In this document: one piece after another, positions 33,801 through 44,937 of the stretch
Layout of the letters: the number at the start of each line of letters is the position of its first letter
Numbering within the stretch: the first letter of the stretch is position 1
Source: Cupriavidus sp. D384
GTDB lineage: Bacteria; Pseudomonadota; Gammaproteobacteria; Burkholderiales; Burkholderiaceae
Direction of reading: 5' to 3'
DNA: 64,000 nt
NCBI RefSeq assembly: GCF_001652915.1
Contig: NZ_BBQI01000095.1
Location: 124,001 to 188,000, forward strand
Translations under genes and position numbers: made by a program
The notes under the pieces: generated by a model
What the model was told of the DNA's origin: nothing
The model's database searches: none
The model's input: only the letters and a program-made list of their open reading frames with translations

Positions 33801-36800
33801 TTACACCAGCACGCGCTCGATGCCACCGGCGTTGGCGCGGGCCACGTACTCGGGCATCCAGTTCTCGCCCAGCAGGTGCTTCGCCATTTCCACGACGATG
33901 TAGTCGGCCGTGACCGACGCATCCTCGTTGTAGCGCGACAGGCCCTGCAGGCACGACGGGCAGCTGGTCAGGATCTTGACGTCGCCGTTGAAGTCGTCGG
34001 TGCGCAGCTTGTCGGCGCCCTTGCGCATTTCCTCTTCCTTGCGGAAACGGATCTGCGTCGACACATCCGGACGCGTCACGGCCAGCGTGCCAGATTCCCC
34101 GCAGCAGCGCTCGTTCTTCTCGATCTTGCCGCCGCCCTGGTTGCCGCCCATCAGGTCGTTCACCAGTTTGGTCGGATCCATCGTCTTGATCGGGGTGTGG
34201 CAGGGATCGTGGTACATGTAGCGCGTACCGGTCACGCCTTCCAGCTTCACACCCTTTTCGAGCAGGTACTCGTGGATGTCGATGATGCGGCAGCCCGGGA
34301 AGATCTTGTCGAATTCATACCCGGCCAGCTGGTCGTAGCAGGTGCCGCAGCTGACCACCACGGTCTTGATGTCGAGGTAGTTCAGCGTATTCGCCACGCG
34401 ATGGAACAGCACGCGGTTGTCGCTGACCATCTTCTCGGCGCGGTCGTACTGGCCGGCGCCGCGCTGCGGATAGCCGCAGCACAGGTAACCCGGTGGCAGC
34501 ACCGTCTGCACGCCCACGTGCCAGAGCATGGCCTGCGTGGCCAGCCCCACCTGCGAGAACAGACGCTCGGACCCGCAGCCCGGGAAGTAGAACACGGCTT
34601 CGGTCTCGGCCGTGGTCGTCTTCGGGTTGCGGATGATCGGCACGATCTCGTTGTCTTCGATATCGAGCAGCGCGCGCGCCGTCTTCTTGGGCAGGTTGCC
34701 CGGCATCTTCTTGTTGATGAAGTGGATCACCTGCTCCTGCACCGGCGGCTTGCCAACCGTGGCGGGCGGATGCTGGGTCTGCTTCTTCGCGAACTTCTTG
34801 AGCACCTCGTTGCCCAGGCGCTGCGCCTTGTAGCCCCAGCCGATCATGGCCGCGCGGGTCATGTTGATCGTCTGCGGGTTGGTCGCGTTCAGGAAGAACA
34901 TCGACGCGGCGGTGCCCGGGTTGAACTTCTTCTGGCCCATCTTGCGCAGCAGGTTGCGCATGTTCATCGACACGTCGCCGAAGTCGATCTTGACCGGGCA
35001 CGGCGTCACGCACTTGTGGCACACCGTGCAATGGTCGGCCACGTCCGAGAACTCGTCCCAGTGCTTGATCGACACGCCGCGGCGCGTCTGTTCCTCGTAC
35101 AGGAACGCCTCCACCAGCAGCGACGTCGCCAGGATCTTGTTGCGCGGGCTGTACAGCAGGTTGGCGCGCGGCACGTGCGTGGCGCACACGGGCTTGCACT
35201 TGCCGCAGCGCAGGCAGTCCTTGACGCTGTCGGCAATGGCGCCGATGTCGCTCTGCTGCATGATGATGGACTCATGCCCCATCAGGCCGAACGACGGCGT
35301 GTACGCGTTGCGCAGGTCGGCGCCCGGCAGCAGCTTGCCCTTGTTGAACCGGCCCTGCGGGTCCACGCGCTGCTTGTACTCGCGGAATTCGCCGATCTCG
35401 TCCTCGGTCAGGAATTCGAGCTTGGTGATGCCGATGCCGTGCTCGCCCGAAATCACGCCGTCCAGCGAACGCGCCAGGTCCATGATGCGGGCCACCGCGC
35501 GGTGCGCGTCCTGCAGCATGTCGTAGTCGTCCGAGTTGACGGGCAGGTTCGTGTGGACGTTGCCATCGCCGGCGTGCATGTGCAGCGCCACGAACACGCG
35601 GCCGCGCAGCACCTGCTTGTGAATCTTCTGGGCCTCGTCCAGGATCGGCTTGAACTCGCCGCCGTTGAAGATCTTGCGCAGTTCGGCGCGGATCTCTGTC
35701 TTCCAGCTCACGCGGATCGTGCGATCCTGCATCAGGTGGAATACCGTGGCGTCAGGCTGGCTCTGCAGGCGCTGCTCGAAGGCCGGGCCCAGCAGGCCCA
35801 GGCCGTGGCCGATCAGCGACGCGCGGGCCGACTGCAGCGGCGTATCGAGATGGTCCTGCAGGTAGCGCCAGCGCGCGCGGATCTCGCGCAGCAGCGTCAG
35901 CGCATGCTGCACGCGGTCTTCCAGCAGCTCGGCGCTCGGAATCTCGTTGGCATCGTCGCTGCGGCCCAGCGGCAGGTTGCCGCGCGCGAAGAACGCTTCC
36001 AGCTCGTCCACCAGCTTGAGCTTGTTCTTGGTCGACAGTTCGATGTTGATGCGCTCGATGCCGTCCGTGTACTCGCCCATGCGGGGCAGCGGAATCACCA
36101 CGTCCTCGTTGATCTTGAAGGCGTTGGTGTGGCGCGCGATGGCGGCCGTGCGCGAGCGATCGAGCCAGAACTTCTTGCGGGCCTCGGGGCTCACGGCGAT
36201 AAAGCCTTCGCCGCTCTTGCCGTTGGCCATGCGGATCACTTCCGAGGTGGCGCGCGCCACGGCGTCTTCGTCGTCACCGACGATATCGCCGATCAGCACC
36301 ATCTTCGGGAAGGCGTTGCGCTTGCTCTTGGTGGCGTAGCCCACCGCGCGCAGGTAGCGTTCGTCCAGATGCTCCAGGCCGGCCAGGATGGCGCCGCCCT
36401 CGCGCTTCGACTCCGCATCGAGGAAATCCTTGATCTCGACGATGCTGGGAATGGCGTCGCGCGGCTGGCCGAAGAACTCCAGGCACACCGTGCGGATATG
36501 CTTCGGCATGCGGTGCAGGATCCAGCGCGCGCTGGTGATGATGCCGTCGCAGCCTTCCTTCTGCACGCCGGGCAGGCCGGCCAGGAACTTGTCGGTGACG
36601 TCCTTGCCCAGACCTTCCTTGCGGAACTTGCGGCCCTCGATGGCCAGCGTCTCGGTGCGCAGGACCTTCTCGCCCGGGCGGCGGTTGCCGTCCGACCACT
36701 TCAGTTCGAACGTGGCCACCGGCACGTCATGGATCTTGCCCAGGTTGTGGTCCATGCGGGTGATCTCGAGCCAGTTGCCCTCGGGATCGACCATGCGCCA

Positions 36801-37775
36801 CCACGCCAGGTTGTCCAGCGCCGTGCCCCACAGCACGGCCTTCTTGCCGCCCGCGTTCATCGCCACGTTGCCGCCGATGCACGATGCATCGATCGACGTC
36901 GGGTCCACCGCGAACACCAGGCCGGCCTTGTCGGCGGCGTCGGCCACGCGGCGCGTCACCACGCCGGCGCCCGAGAAGATCGTCGCCACCTTGTGCGGCA
37001 CATTGGGCAGGTCGGTCATCTCGACCGCGTCCAGCTGTTCCAGCTTCTCGGTGTTGATGACGGCCGAGAACGGCGTCAGCGGCACGGCGCCGCCGGTGTA
37101 GCCGGTGCCGCCCCCGCGCGGGATGATGGTCAGGCCCAGCTCGAAGCAGCCCTTGACCAGCCCGGCGATCTCGTCCTCGGTGTCCGGGGTCAGCACCACG
37201 AACGGGTATTCCACGCGCCAGTCGGTGGCGTCGGTCACGTGCGACACGCGCGACAGGCCGTCGAACTTGATGTTGTCCTTCTGCGTCACCTTGCCCAGCA
37301 CGCGCTGGGTGCGCTTGCGCAGCGCATAGGCATCGGCAAATTCATGCTTGAACGATTCGATCGCCTGCTTGGCGAACGCGACCAGCTGCTCCACACGGTG
37401 CGAACGGTCTTCGGCGGCGGGCTCGGCGTGCTCGGCACGGTCGGCGGCGCGGCGCTTCTCGATCTCGTTCAGGCGGTGGTGCAGCGCGCTGACCAGCATC
37501 TGGCGGCGCTTGGGGTTCTCGAGCAGGTCGTCCTGCAGGTAGGGATTGCGGCGGACCACCCAGATATCGCCCAGCACCTCGTAGAGCATGCGGGCCGAAC
37601 GGCCGGTACGGCGTTCGCCGCGCAGTTCGTCGAGAATGCGCCAGGCTTCTTCGCCCAGCAGACGGATGACAATCTCGCGATCCGAAAACGACGTGTAGTT
37701 ATAGGGGATCTCACGCAGGCGCGGCGGGGCGTCCTGCGTGGCGAGCTTGGCATCGAGCACGAGTGGGGCGTTCAT
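33801..37775 (-). CDS. Large FAD/FMN-linked oxidoreductase with Fe-S and CCG domains (DUF3683 fusion)
   Basis: A 1324-residue fused oxidoreductase. Order: an N-terminal domain (about 1-140, matching the DUF3683 region) with LREIPYNYTSFSDREIVIRL; FAD-binding type 4 domain with PRGGGTGYTGGAVPLTPF near residue 215; FAD-oxidase C-terminal domain; two cysteine clusters CLRCGKCKPVC (near 850) and CTVCHKCVTPCPV (near 912) typical of 4Fe-4S; then two CCG domains, CCGYPQRGAG (near 1097) and CCGESGTL (near 1222). The layout is like D-lactate or D-2-hydroxyglutarate dehydrogenases of the YdiJ/Dld type. Substrate not proven. Start 37775 (MNAPLVLDAK). Confidence 0.9.
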   Translation of the reverse strand: MNAPLVLDAKLATQDAPPRLREIPYNYTSFSDREIVIRLLGEEAWRILDELRGERRTGRSARMLYEVLGDIWVVRRNPYLQDDLLENPKRRQMLVSALHHRLNEIEKRRAADRAEHAEPAAEDRSHRVEQLVAFAKQAIESFKHEFADAYALRKRTQRVLGKVTQKDNIKFDGLSRVSHVTDATDWRVEYPFVVLTPDTEDEIAGLVKGCFELGLTIIPRGGGTGYTGGAVPLTPFSAVINTEKLEQLDAVEMTDLPNVPHKVATIFSGAGVVTRRVADAADKAGLVFAVDPTSIDASCIGGNVAMNAGGKKAVLWGTALDNLAWWRMVDPEGNWLEITRMDHNLGKIHDVPVATFELKWSDGNRRPGEKVLRTETLAIEGRKFRKEGLGKDVTDKFLAGLPGVQKEGCDGIITSARWILHRMPKHIRTVCLEFFGQPRDAIPSIVEIKDFLDAESKREGGAILAGLEHLDERYLRAVGYATKSKRNAFPKMVLIGDIVGDDEDAVARATSEVIRMANGKSGEGFIAVSPEARKKFWLDRSRTAAIARHTNAFKINEDVVIPLPRMGEYTDGIERINIELSTKNKLKLVDELEAFFARGNLPLGRSDDANEIPSAELLEDRVQHALTLLREIRARWRYLQDHLDTPLQSARASLIGHGLGLLGPAFEQRLQSQPDATVFHLMQDRTIRVSWKTEIRAELRKIFNGGEFKPILDEAQKIHKQVLRGRVFVALHMHAGDGNVHTNLPVNSDDYDMLQDAHRAVARIMDLARSLDGVISGEHGIGITKLEFLTEDEIGEFREYKQRVDPQGRFNKGKLLPGADLRNAYTPSFGLMGHESIIMQQSDIGAIADSVKDCLRCGKCKPVCATHVPRANLLYSPRNKILATSLLVEAFLYEEQTRRGVSIKHWDEFSDVADHCTVCHKCVTPCPVKIDFGDVSMNMRNLLRKMGQKKFNPGTAASMFFLNATNPQTINMTRAAMIGWGYKAQRLGNEVLKKFAKKQTQHPPATVGKPPVQEQVIHFINKKMPGNLPKKTARALLDIEDNEIVPIIRNPKTTTAETEAVFYFPGCGSERLFSQVGLATQAMLWHVGVQTVLPPGYLCCGYPQRGAGQYDRAEKMVSDNRVLFHRVANTLNYLDIKTVVVSCGTCYDQLAGYEFDKIFPGCRIIDIHEYLLEKGVKLEGVTGTRYMYHDPCHTPIKTMDPTKLVNDLMGGNQGGGKIEKNERCCGESGTLAVTRPDVSTQIRFRKEEEMRKGADKLRTDDFNGDVKILTSCPSCLQGLSRYNEDASVTADYIVVEMAKHLLGENWMPEYVARANAGGIERVLV

Positions 37776-37975
37776 GGGCGGGACCGCTTCGAAGCTGCGC
37801 ACGGGGACGGTGCGCGATTTTCGTCATTAAAGGGCGATTGTACTTCAACGCCCAGTTTCGCCGCACCGCAGCAAGGCCGTTTTGGGGAATAACCCCTGAA
37901 AATGTCCGGGATCAGCATGGATTGCATGCAATTTCAAGCATTTCGGGCATTTCCGGGCTGTCGCCGCAAGGCCGG

Positions 37976-38554
37976 TCAGAACCACTGCCGGATCGCCTCG
38001 CCCACGCCGTGCCAGAAGGAATCGGGGATCCAGAGCAGGCTGGCGGTCATCGCCAGGTAGCGCAGGAACTTGCCGATCGCCATATAGAACAGGCTTTGCC
38101 AGAACGGCATCCGCAGCCAGCCGGCCAAAGTGCACAGTGGGTCACCAATGCCGGGCAACCACGAAAACAGCATCGTGGGCGGGCCATGACGGCGCATCCA
38201 TCGGAAGTATTTGGCGTCCAGCCTGGGCTTGTGCCGCTTGCGCGGGTGCGTCCGGTGCTCGGCGTGTTCGCGCTCGTGCTCGTGCTCCTGGCGCCGTTGG
38301 CGGTAGCGCACCACCGCCAGCTTGGCCGCGTATCCGAGCCACCAGTCGATGGCGCCGCCCAGCGTGTTGCCAACCGTCGCCACCAGGATCGCGGGCCAGA
38401 ACATGTGCGGGTTGAGCTTGATATAGCCGAACACGGCCGGCTCCGAACCCAGCGGCAGCAGCGTGGCCGACACCAGGCTGACCACGAAAATGGCCGGCAG
38501 CCCCACCTTGGGCAGGGCTACGGTCTCGAACAGCCAGTCAATGAAGGCTTCCAT
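37976..38554 (-). CDS. YqaA-type (DedA/SNARE-associated) membrane protein
   Basis: A 192-residue membrane protein of the YqaA family, part of the DedA/VTT superfamily. Helical segments include LPAIFVVSLVSATLLPLGSE, FWPAILVATVGNTLGGAIDW and YMAIGKFLRYLAMTASLLWI. The conserved FSWLPGIGDPLCTLAGWLR loop and the GNTLGGAIDWW motif fit YqaA. An insertion of about 28 residues (84-111) between the membrane halves is rich in His, Glu, Arg and Lys. Divergent from the molybdenum hydroxylase operon by 256 bp; separated from the large oxidoreductase by a 200-bp gap. Confidence 0.85.
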   Translation of the reverse strand: MEAFIDWLFETVALPKVGLPAIFVVSLVSATLLPLGSEPAVFGYIKLNPHMFWPAILVATVGNTLGGAIDWWLGYAAKLAVVRYRQRRQEHEHEREHAEHRTHPRKRHKPRLDAKYFRWMRRHGPPTMLFSWLPGIGDPLCTLAGWLRMPFWQSLFYMAIGKFLRYLAMTASLLWIPDSFWHGVGEAIRQWF

Positions 38555-38810
38555 GCGTGGGGACGTTGGACAGGCCGCTCAGGGCAGGGGAACCCGCATG
38601 GCAGCACCGAAGGTTTTGTGATTTACTTTTAGAGCCTGAGGCGGCGGATCGTTCATTCCGCCGCAAGACCGGGCAAACCCGGCAGCACCAATATCACGAA
38701 ATAGCCGTCTCAACCAAGCGGCAGTACCGCGTCGTGGCCCGTCCCGCGCAGTCTACATTCGGGGATCGGCGGAGCTGGCCATGCGCGCACCACCCCACAT
38801 GGAGACAAGC
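38555..38810. other. Divergent promoter region of the molybdenum hydroxylase operon
   Basis: A 256-bp gap without a gene. It holds an AT-rich patch at 38611-38635 and an 8-bp perfect inverted repeat GCGGCGGA (38641-38648) / TCCGCCGC (38657-38664), which could be an operator for the cluster or a hairpin in the leader. No regulator gene of the cluster is adjacent. Confidence 0.4.
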
Positions 38811-39305
38811 ATGGCGATTCCGATCCGCCTGACGGTCAACGGCAAGCCCGTTGACGCGCAGGTCGAACCTAATACCCTTCTGGTCCAGTTCCTGCGCGAG
38901 CAGCTTCGCCTGACCGGCACCCACGTGGGCTGCGACACCGCCCAGTGCGGCGCCTGCACCGTCCATCTGGACGGCCGCGCCGTGAAGTCCTGCAACATGC
39001 TGGCAGTCCAGGCGGACGGGGCCAGCGTGACCACCATCGAAGGCTTGGCGGCCAACGGCGAGATGCATCCGATGCAGCAGGCGTTCCGCGAATGCCATGG
39101 GCTGCAGTGCGGCTTCTGCACGCCGGGCATGGTGATGGCAGCCACCTCGCTGCTCGAGCAGCAGCCCCACGCCGATGCCCAGGCCATCCGCGAGCAGCTC
39201 GAAGGCAACCTGTGCCGCTGTACCGGCTACCACAACATCGTGCGTGCGGTGCAGCAAGGGCAGGCCGCCATGCAGGGCGACCGCGCCACGGTCAGCGCCG
39301 AATAA
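38811..39305 (+). CDS. Molybdenum hydroxylase 2Fe-2S subunit (CoxS-like)
   Basis: A 164-residue iron-sulfur subunit that passes electrons from the molybdenum site to FAD. The N-terminal plant-type cluster is ligated by C41, C46, C49 and C61 (CDTAQCGAC). The C-terminal four-helix cluster uses C100, C103, C135 and C137 (CGFC and CRC). Start at ATG 38811 is set by GGAGAC upstream (about 6 bp spacing); in-frame ATGs at 38799 and 38781 are less likely. First gene of the S-L-M operon, 12 bp before the large subunit. Confidence 0.94.
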   Translation: MAIPIRLTVNGKPVDAQVEPNTLLVQFLREQLRLTGTHVGCDTAQCGACTVHLDGRAVKSCNMLAVQADGASVTTIEGLAANGEMHPMQQAFRECHGLQCGFCTPGMVMAATSLLEQQPHADAQAIREQLEGNLCRCTGYHNIVRAVQQGQAAMQGDRATVSAE

Positions 39306-39317
39306 GGGAGGCCCGTC

Positions 39318-41702
<2,385 letters not shown>

Positions 41703-41717
41703 CGGAAGGAGACGACC

Positions 41718-42518
41718 ATGTACGCATTCCAGTACGAACGCGCCACGGACGCTGCTTCCGCCGTGGCGAAGCTGAAGGCCGATGGCGACGCCAAGTTCCT
41801 GGCTGGCGGCCAGAGCCTGCTCGCTGCCATGAAGCTGCGCCTCTCGGCGCCGTCGACCCTGGTCGACATCGCGCGCATTCCGGGCATCGCCGATATCACG
41901 GTGCAGGGCGACGAGCTGGTGATCGGCGCCGCCGCACGCCACGCCGACGTGGCCGCCAACGCCGAGGTCATGCGCCGCATTCCGGCGCTGGCGGCGCTGG
42001 CGTTCGGCATCGGTGACCGGCAGGTGCGCGCGATGGGCACGATTGGCGGATCGCTGGCAAACGACGATCCGGCCGCCGACTACCCGGCGGCCGTGCTCGG
42101 CCTGAACGCCACCGTCGTCACCGACCGCCGCAGCATCGCCGCCGACAACTTCTTCAAGGGCCTTTACGAAACCGCGCTGGCCCCTGACGAACTGATCACC
42201 GCCGTGCGGTTCCCGGTGCCCGAGCGGGCCGCCTACATCAAGTTCCGCAACCCGGCATCGCGCTTCGCGCTGGTGGGCGTGATGGTGTCGCGCACCGGCC
42301 AGTCGGTACGCGTGGCGGTGACCGGCGCGGCCGACAGCGTGTTCCGCGCCCCGGCGCTGGAGCAGGCGCTGACGGCCAGCTTCACCGTGGCGGCGGCACG
42401 TGCGGTGAAGGTCGATCCGTCGGGCCTCAATGGCGACCTGCACGCTTCGCCCGAGTACCGCGCGCACCTGATCCCGGTGCTGACGGCCAGGGCGGTGGAA
42501 CAGGCACTGAAGGGATAG
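41718..42518 (+). CDS. Molybdenum hydroxylase FAD subunit (CoxM-like)
   Basis: A 266-residue FAD-binding subunit that passes electrons to an acceptor. FAD-binding motifs are KFLAGGQSLLAAMKLRL near residue 30 and GTIGGSLANDDPAADYPA near residue 105. The C-terminal CO dehydrogenase flavoprotein domain spans about 170-266 and opens KFRNPASRFALVGV. Follows the large subunit by 15 bp. Completes the (SLM) trimer of a xanthine-oxidase-family enzyme. The physiological electron acceptor is not visible. Confidence 0.93.
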   Translation: MYAFQYERATDAASAVAKLKADGDAKFLAGGQSLLAAMKLRLSAPSTLVDIARIPGIADITVQGDELVIGAAARHADVAANAEVMRRIPALAALAFGIGDRQVRAMGTIGGSLANDDPAADYPAAVLGLNATVVTDRRSIAADNFFKGLYETALAPDELITAVRFPVPERAAYIKFRNPASRFALVGVMVSRTGQSVRVAVTGAADSVFRAPALEQALTASFTVAAARAVKVDPSGLNGDLHASPEYRAHLIPVLTARAVEQALKG

Positions 42519-42537
42519 GCATTGCCCCGTGCCTGCG

Positions 42538-42563
42538 CCCGACTCCTGCCTGCGGGAGTCGGG
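42538..42563. repeat. Extragenic palindrome after the FAD subunit gene
   Basis: CCCGACTCC (42538-42546) and GGAGTCGGG (42555-42563) form a 9-bp perfect stem with an 8-nt loop, 19 bp past the stop of the FAD-subunit gene. No U tract. It may slow transcription or stabilise the SLM mRNA end. Confidence 0.6.
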
Positions 42564-42659
42564 CCGGCGAGAAGGCACGGCCTGTCAGGCGCCGCCGTGC
42601 CGGATCACACCGACGGCTTCGCTCGATGTGGCGCCTTGCTGTACCACCCCTCTCCCCTA

Positions 42660-42683
42660 CCCTCTCCCCATGAGGGGAGAGGG
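42660..42683. repeat. Extragenic palindrome before the MoxR gene
   Basis: CCCTCTCCCC (42660-42669) and GGGGAGAGGG (42674-42683) form a perfect 10-bp stem with a 4-nt loop, in the 261-bp gap (42519-42779) between the SLM genes and the maturation genes. The gap is otherwise featureless; a separate promoter for the maturation genes may lie in its right half. Confidence 0.65.
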
Positions 42684-42779
42684 AGCCAAGACACTACTGT
42701 CTGCGTTCATCTGGGCGCAGTTGGCGGCGGTGGCCGTTAAACAACCACGAGCTTCGTTAATTTGCTTGCTGCTGTGACA

Positions 42780-43676
42780 ATGCTCCCGACTTCCATCGAC
42801 CAGACCCTCACCCAGCTCGAAGCCCAGCAGTATTTTGCCGATCGCGAGACCGCCACCGTGCTGTACCTGGCCCTGCGCATGCAGCGGCCGCTGTTCCTGG
42901 AGGGCGAACCCGGCGTGGGCAAGACGGCGCTGGCGCAGGCCATGGCCGGCATGCTCGGCACGCGCCTGCTGCGGCTGCAGTGCTATGAGGGGCTCGATGC
43001 CGCCAGCGCGCTCTACGAGTGGGACTATCCGCGCCAGATCATGGCGCTGCGGCTGGCCGAAGCACGCGGCGAGCGGCCAGAGCAGCAATCGCTTTATCAC
43101 GACGACTACCTGCTCAAGCGGCCGCTGCTCGAAGCGCTGCTGCCGGACCCCGCCCGGCCCGATGTGCCGCGCGTGCTGCTGATCGACGAGATCGATCGCG
43201 CCGACGAGCCGTTCGAGGCCTTCCTGCTCGAAGTGCTGTCCGAGTACCAGGTGTCGATTCCCGAAATCGGCGTGATCCGCGCCGAGCGGCCACCGCTGAT
43301 CGTCATCACGTCGAACCGCACCCGCGAGGTTCATGACGCGCTCAAGCGCCGCTGCCTGTACCAGTGGATGGGCTACCCTGGCCGCGACCGGGAGCTGCAG
43401 ATCGTGGCCGCCCGCGCGCCCGAGGCCGCGGTGGCGCTGCAGCAGCAGGCGGTGGACTTCATTCACCGGCTGCGCGGCATCGACCTGTTCAAGGCGCCGG
43501 GCATCGCCGAGGCCATCGACTGGTGCCGCGCGCTGGCCGCACTGGGCGTGACCGAACTCGATCCGCAATCGGTGCGCAACACGCTGGGCGTGCTGCTCAA
43601 GTACCAGGACGACCTGGCGCGGGCCGATGGCCCCACCATCGCGGAACTGCTGGCCGGCGCCGCGCCGGCGGGCTGA
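42780..43676 (+). CDS. MoxR-family AAA+ ATPase (CoxD-like)
   Basis: A 298-residue AAA+ chaperone-type ATPase, related to CoxD which assembles the CODH active site. Walker A is GEPGVGKT (residues 42-49), Walker B is VLLIDEID (132-139), with sensor-1 VITSNRTRE and an arginine finger in HDALKRRCLYQW. ATG 42780 is the start; a TTG at 42762 in frame is less likely. The next gene starts one base after its stop (TGA-c-ATG), a classic MoxR-VWA pair. Confidence 0.92.
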   Translation: MLPTSIDQTLTQLEAQQYFADRETATVLYLALRMQRPLFLEGEPGVGKTALAQAMAGMLGTRLLRLQCYEGLDAASALYEWDYPRQIMALRLAEARGERPEQQSLYHDDYLLKRPLLEALLPDPARPDVPRVLLIDEIDRADEPFEAFLLEVLSEYQVSIPEIGVIRAERPPLIVITSNRTREVHDALKRRCLYQWMGYPGRDRELQIVAARAPEAAVALQQQAVDFIHRLRGIDLFKAPGIAEAIDWCRALAALGVTELDPQSVRNTLGVLLKYQDDLARADGPTIAELLAGAAPAG

Positions 43677-43677
43677 C

Positions 43678-44937
43678 ATGAAGCCGGACGTGCCGCAGGA
43701 CATGCCGCCCCGCCCCATCGCATTGCCGATGCTGGCGCGCAACGTCACCCATTTCACGCGGCTGTTGCGCGATGCCGGTTTTGGCCTGTCGCCCGCACAT
43801 GCCGTCGACGCCCTGGAGGCACTGCGCCACATCGATATCGGCGCGCGCAGCGAAGTGCGTGCCGCGCTGGCCGCGCTGATGCTGTCCGGTCCCGACCAGC
43901 GGCCGCTGTTCGATGCCGCTTTCGACCTGTTCTGGCGCGACCCCGACTGGGAAGGCAAGCTGCGCGCGATGCTGCTGCCGCGCGTGGATGCCGGGGCGCC
44001 CCCGCCCAGGCGCAGCAACCGCCTGGCCGATGCGCTGGCGGCCCGCCAGCCGGCCGCGGCAAGACCAGACCAGCCGATGCGCGAGGAGCGCTTCACAGCC
44101 CCGCTGACGTTTTCCGACCGCGAGCGACTCGCGAGCCGCGATTTCGAAACGCTCTCGGCCGACGAGTGGCGCGCCCTCCAGCATCTGGTGCGCACGCGCC
44201 GCGCCCACCTGGCGCTGCAACGCACGCGCCGGCTCCGGGCCGCCATGTGCGGCACCCGTGCCGACCTGCGCGCCAGCGCGCGGCTGGCCGTGCGCCAGCA
44301 TGGAGAATGGCTGCGCTGGAAGTACCGCAAGCACGCCGAGCGCAAGCCGCCCGTGGTGCTGCTGCTCGACATCTCGGGATCGATGAGCCAGTACTCGCGC
44401 GCCGTGCTGTACTTCTGCCACGCGCTGATGCAGTCGCGCGAGCGCATGCACGTATTCCTGTTTGGCACGCGGCTGACCAACGTCACCCGGGCGCTGCGCG
44501 AACGCGACCCCGACGATGCCGTGACCCTGATCACCGAACAGGTGCGCGACTGGGCCGGCGGCACCCGCATTGGCGCCGCGCTGGCGGCCTTCAACCGGCA
44601 GTGGGCGCGTCGCACGCTGTCCGGCCGCGCCACCGTGCTGTTCGTCAGCGACGGCATCGACCTGGAGCACATCGACCTGCTGGAACGGGAGATGGCCCGG
44701 CTGCGCCGCTTCGCGCACCGCATCGTGTGGCTCAACCCGCTGCTGCGCTACGCGGGCTTCGCACCGCAGGCGCGCGGCATCCAGGCCATCCTGCCGCATG
44801 TGGACGCGCTGCGCCCGGCCCACAACCTCGACAGCCTGCTGGCGCTGGAAACCCTGCTGGCGGACACCAGCCGGCCGCCGCCCATGCCACCGGACAGACC
44901 AACCGCCCCCCGACAAGGAAATCCGCCATGGAAATGA
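43678..44937 (+). CDS. VWA-domain protein (CoxE-like)
   Basis: A 419-residue protein with a C-terminal von Willebrand A domain. The MIDAS metal motif is LLLDISGSMSQYS (D231-S233-S235) with the later GGTRIGAALAAF and FVSDGIDLEH supplying remaining ligands. The N-terminal ~225 residues are helical, as in CoxE partners of MoxR ATPases. Starts one base after the MoxR stop; its end overlaps the CoxG-like gene by 10 bp. Acts in metal insertion or maturation of the hydroxylase by analogy with CoxE; not proven. Confidence 0.9.
   Translation: MKPDVPQDMPPRPIALPMLARNVTHFTRLLRDAGFGLSPAHAVDALEALRHIDIGARSEVRAALAALMLSGPDQRPLFDAAFDLFWRDPDWEGKLRAMLLPRVDAGAPPPRRSNRLADALAARQPAAARPDQPMREERFTAPLTFSDRERLASRDFETLSADEWRALQHLVRTRRAHLALQRTRRLRAAMCGTRADLRASARLAVRQHGEWLRWKYRKHAERKPPVVLLLDISGSMSQYSRAVLYFCHALMQSRERMHVFLFGTRLTNVTRALRERDPDDAVTLITEQVRDWAGGTRIGAALAAFNRQWARRTLSGRATVLFVSDGIDLEHIDLLEREMARLRRFAHRIVWLNPLLRYAGFAPQARGIQAILPHVDALRPAHNLDSLLALETLLADTSRPPPMPPDRPTAPRQGNPPWK

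Noticed and set aside
32988..37892. A 1634-codon open frame on the plus strand
   Set aside because: It runs antisense to the YddA-type transporter start, the HIT gene and the whole FAD/Fe-S enzyme. Its His/Arg/Val-rich low-complexity protein is typical of the antisense shadow of GC-rich coding DNA.
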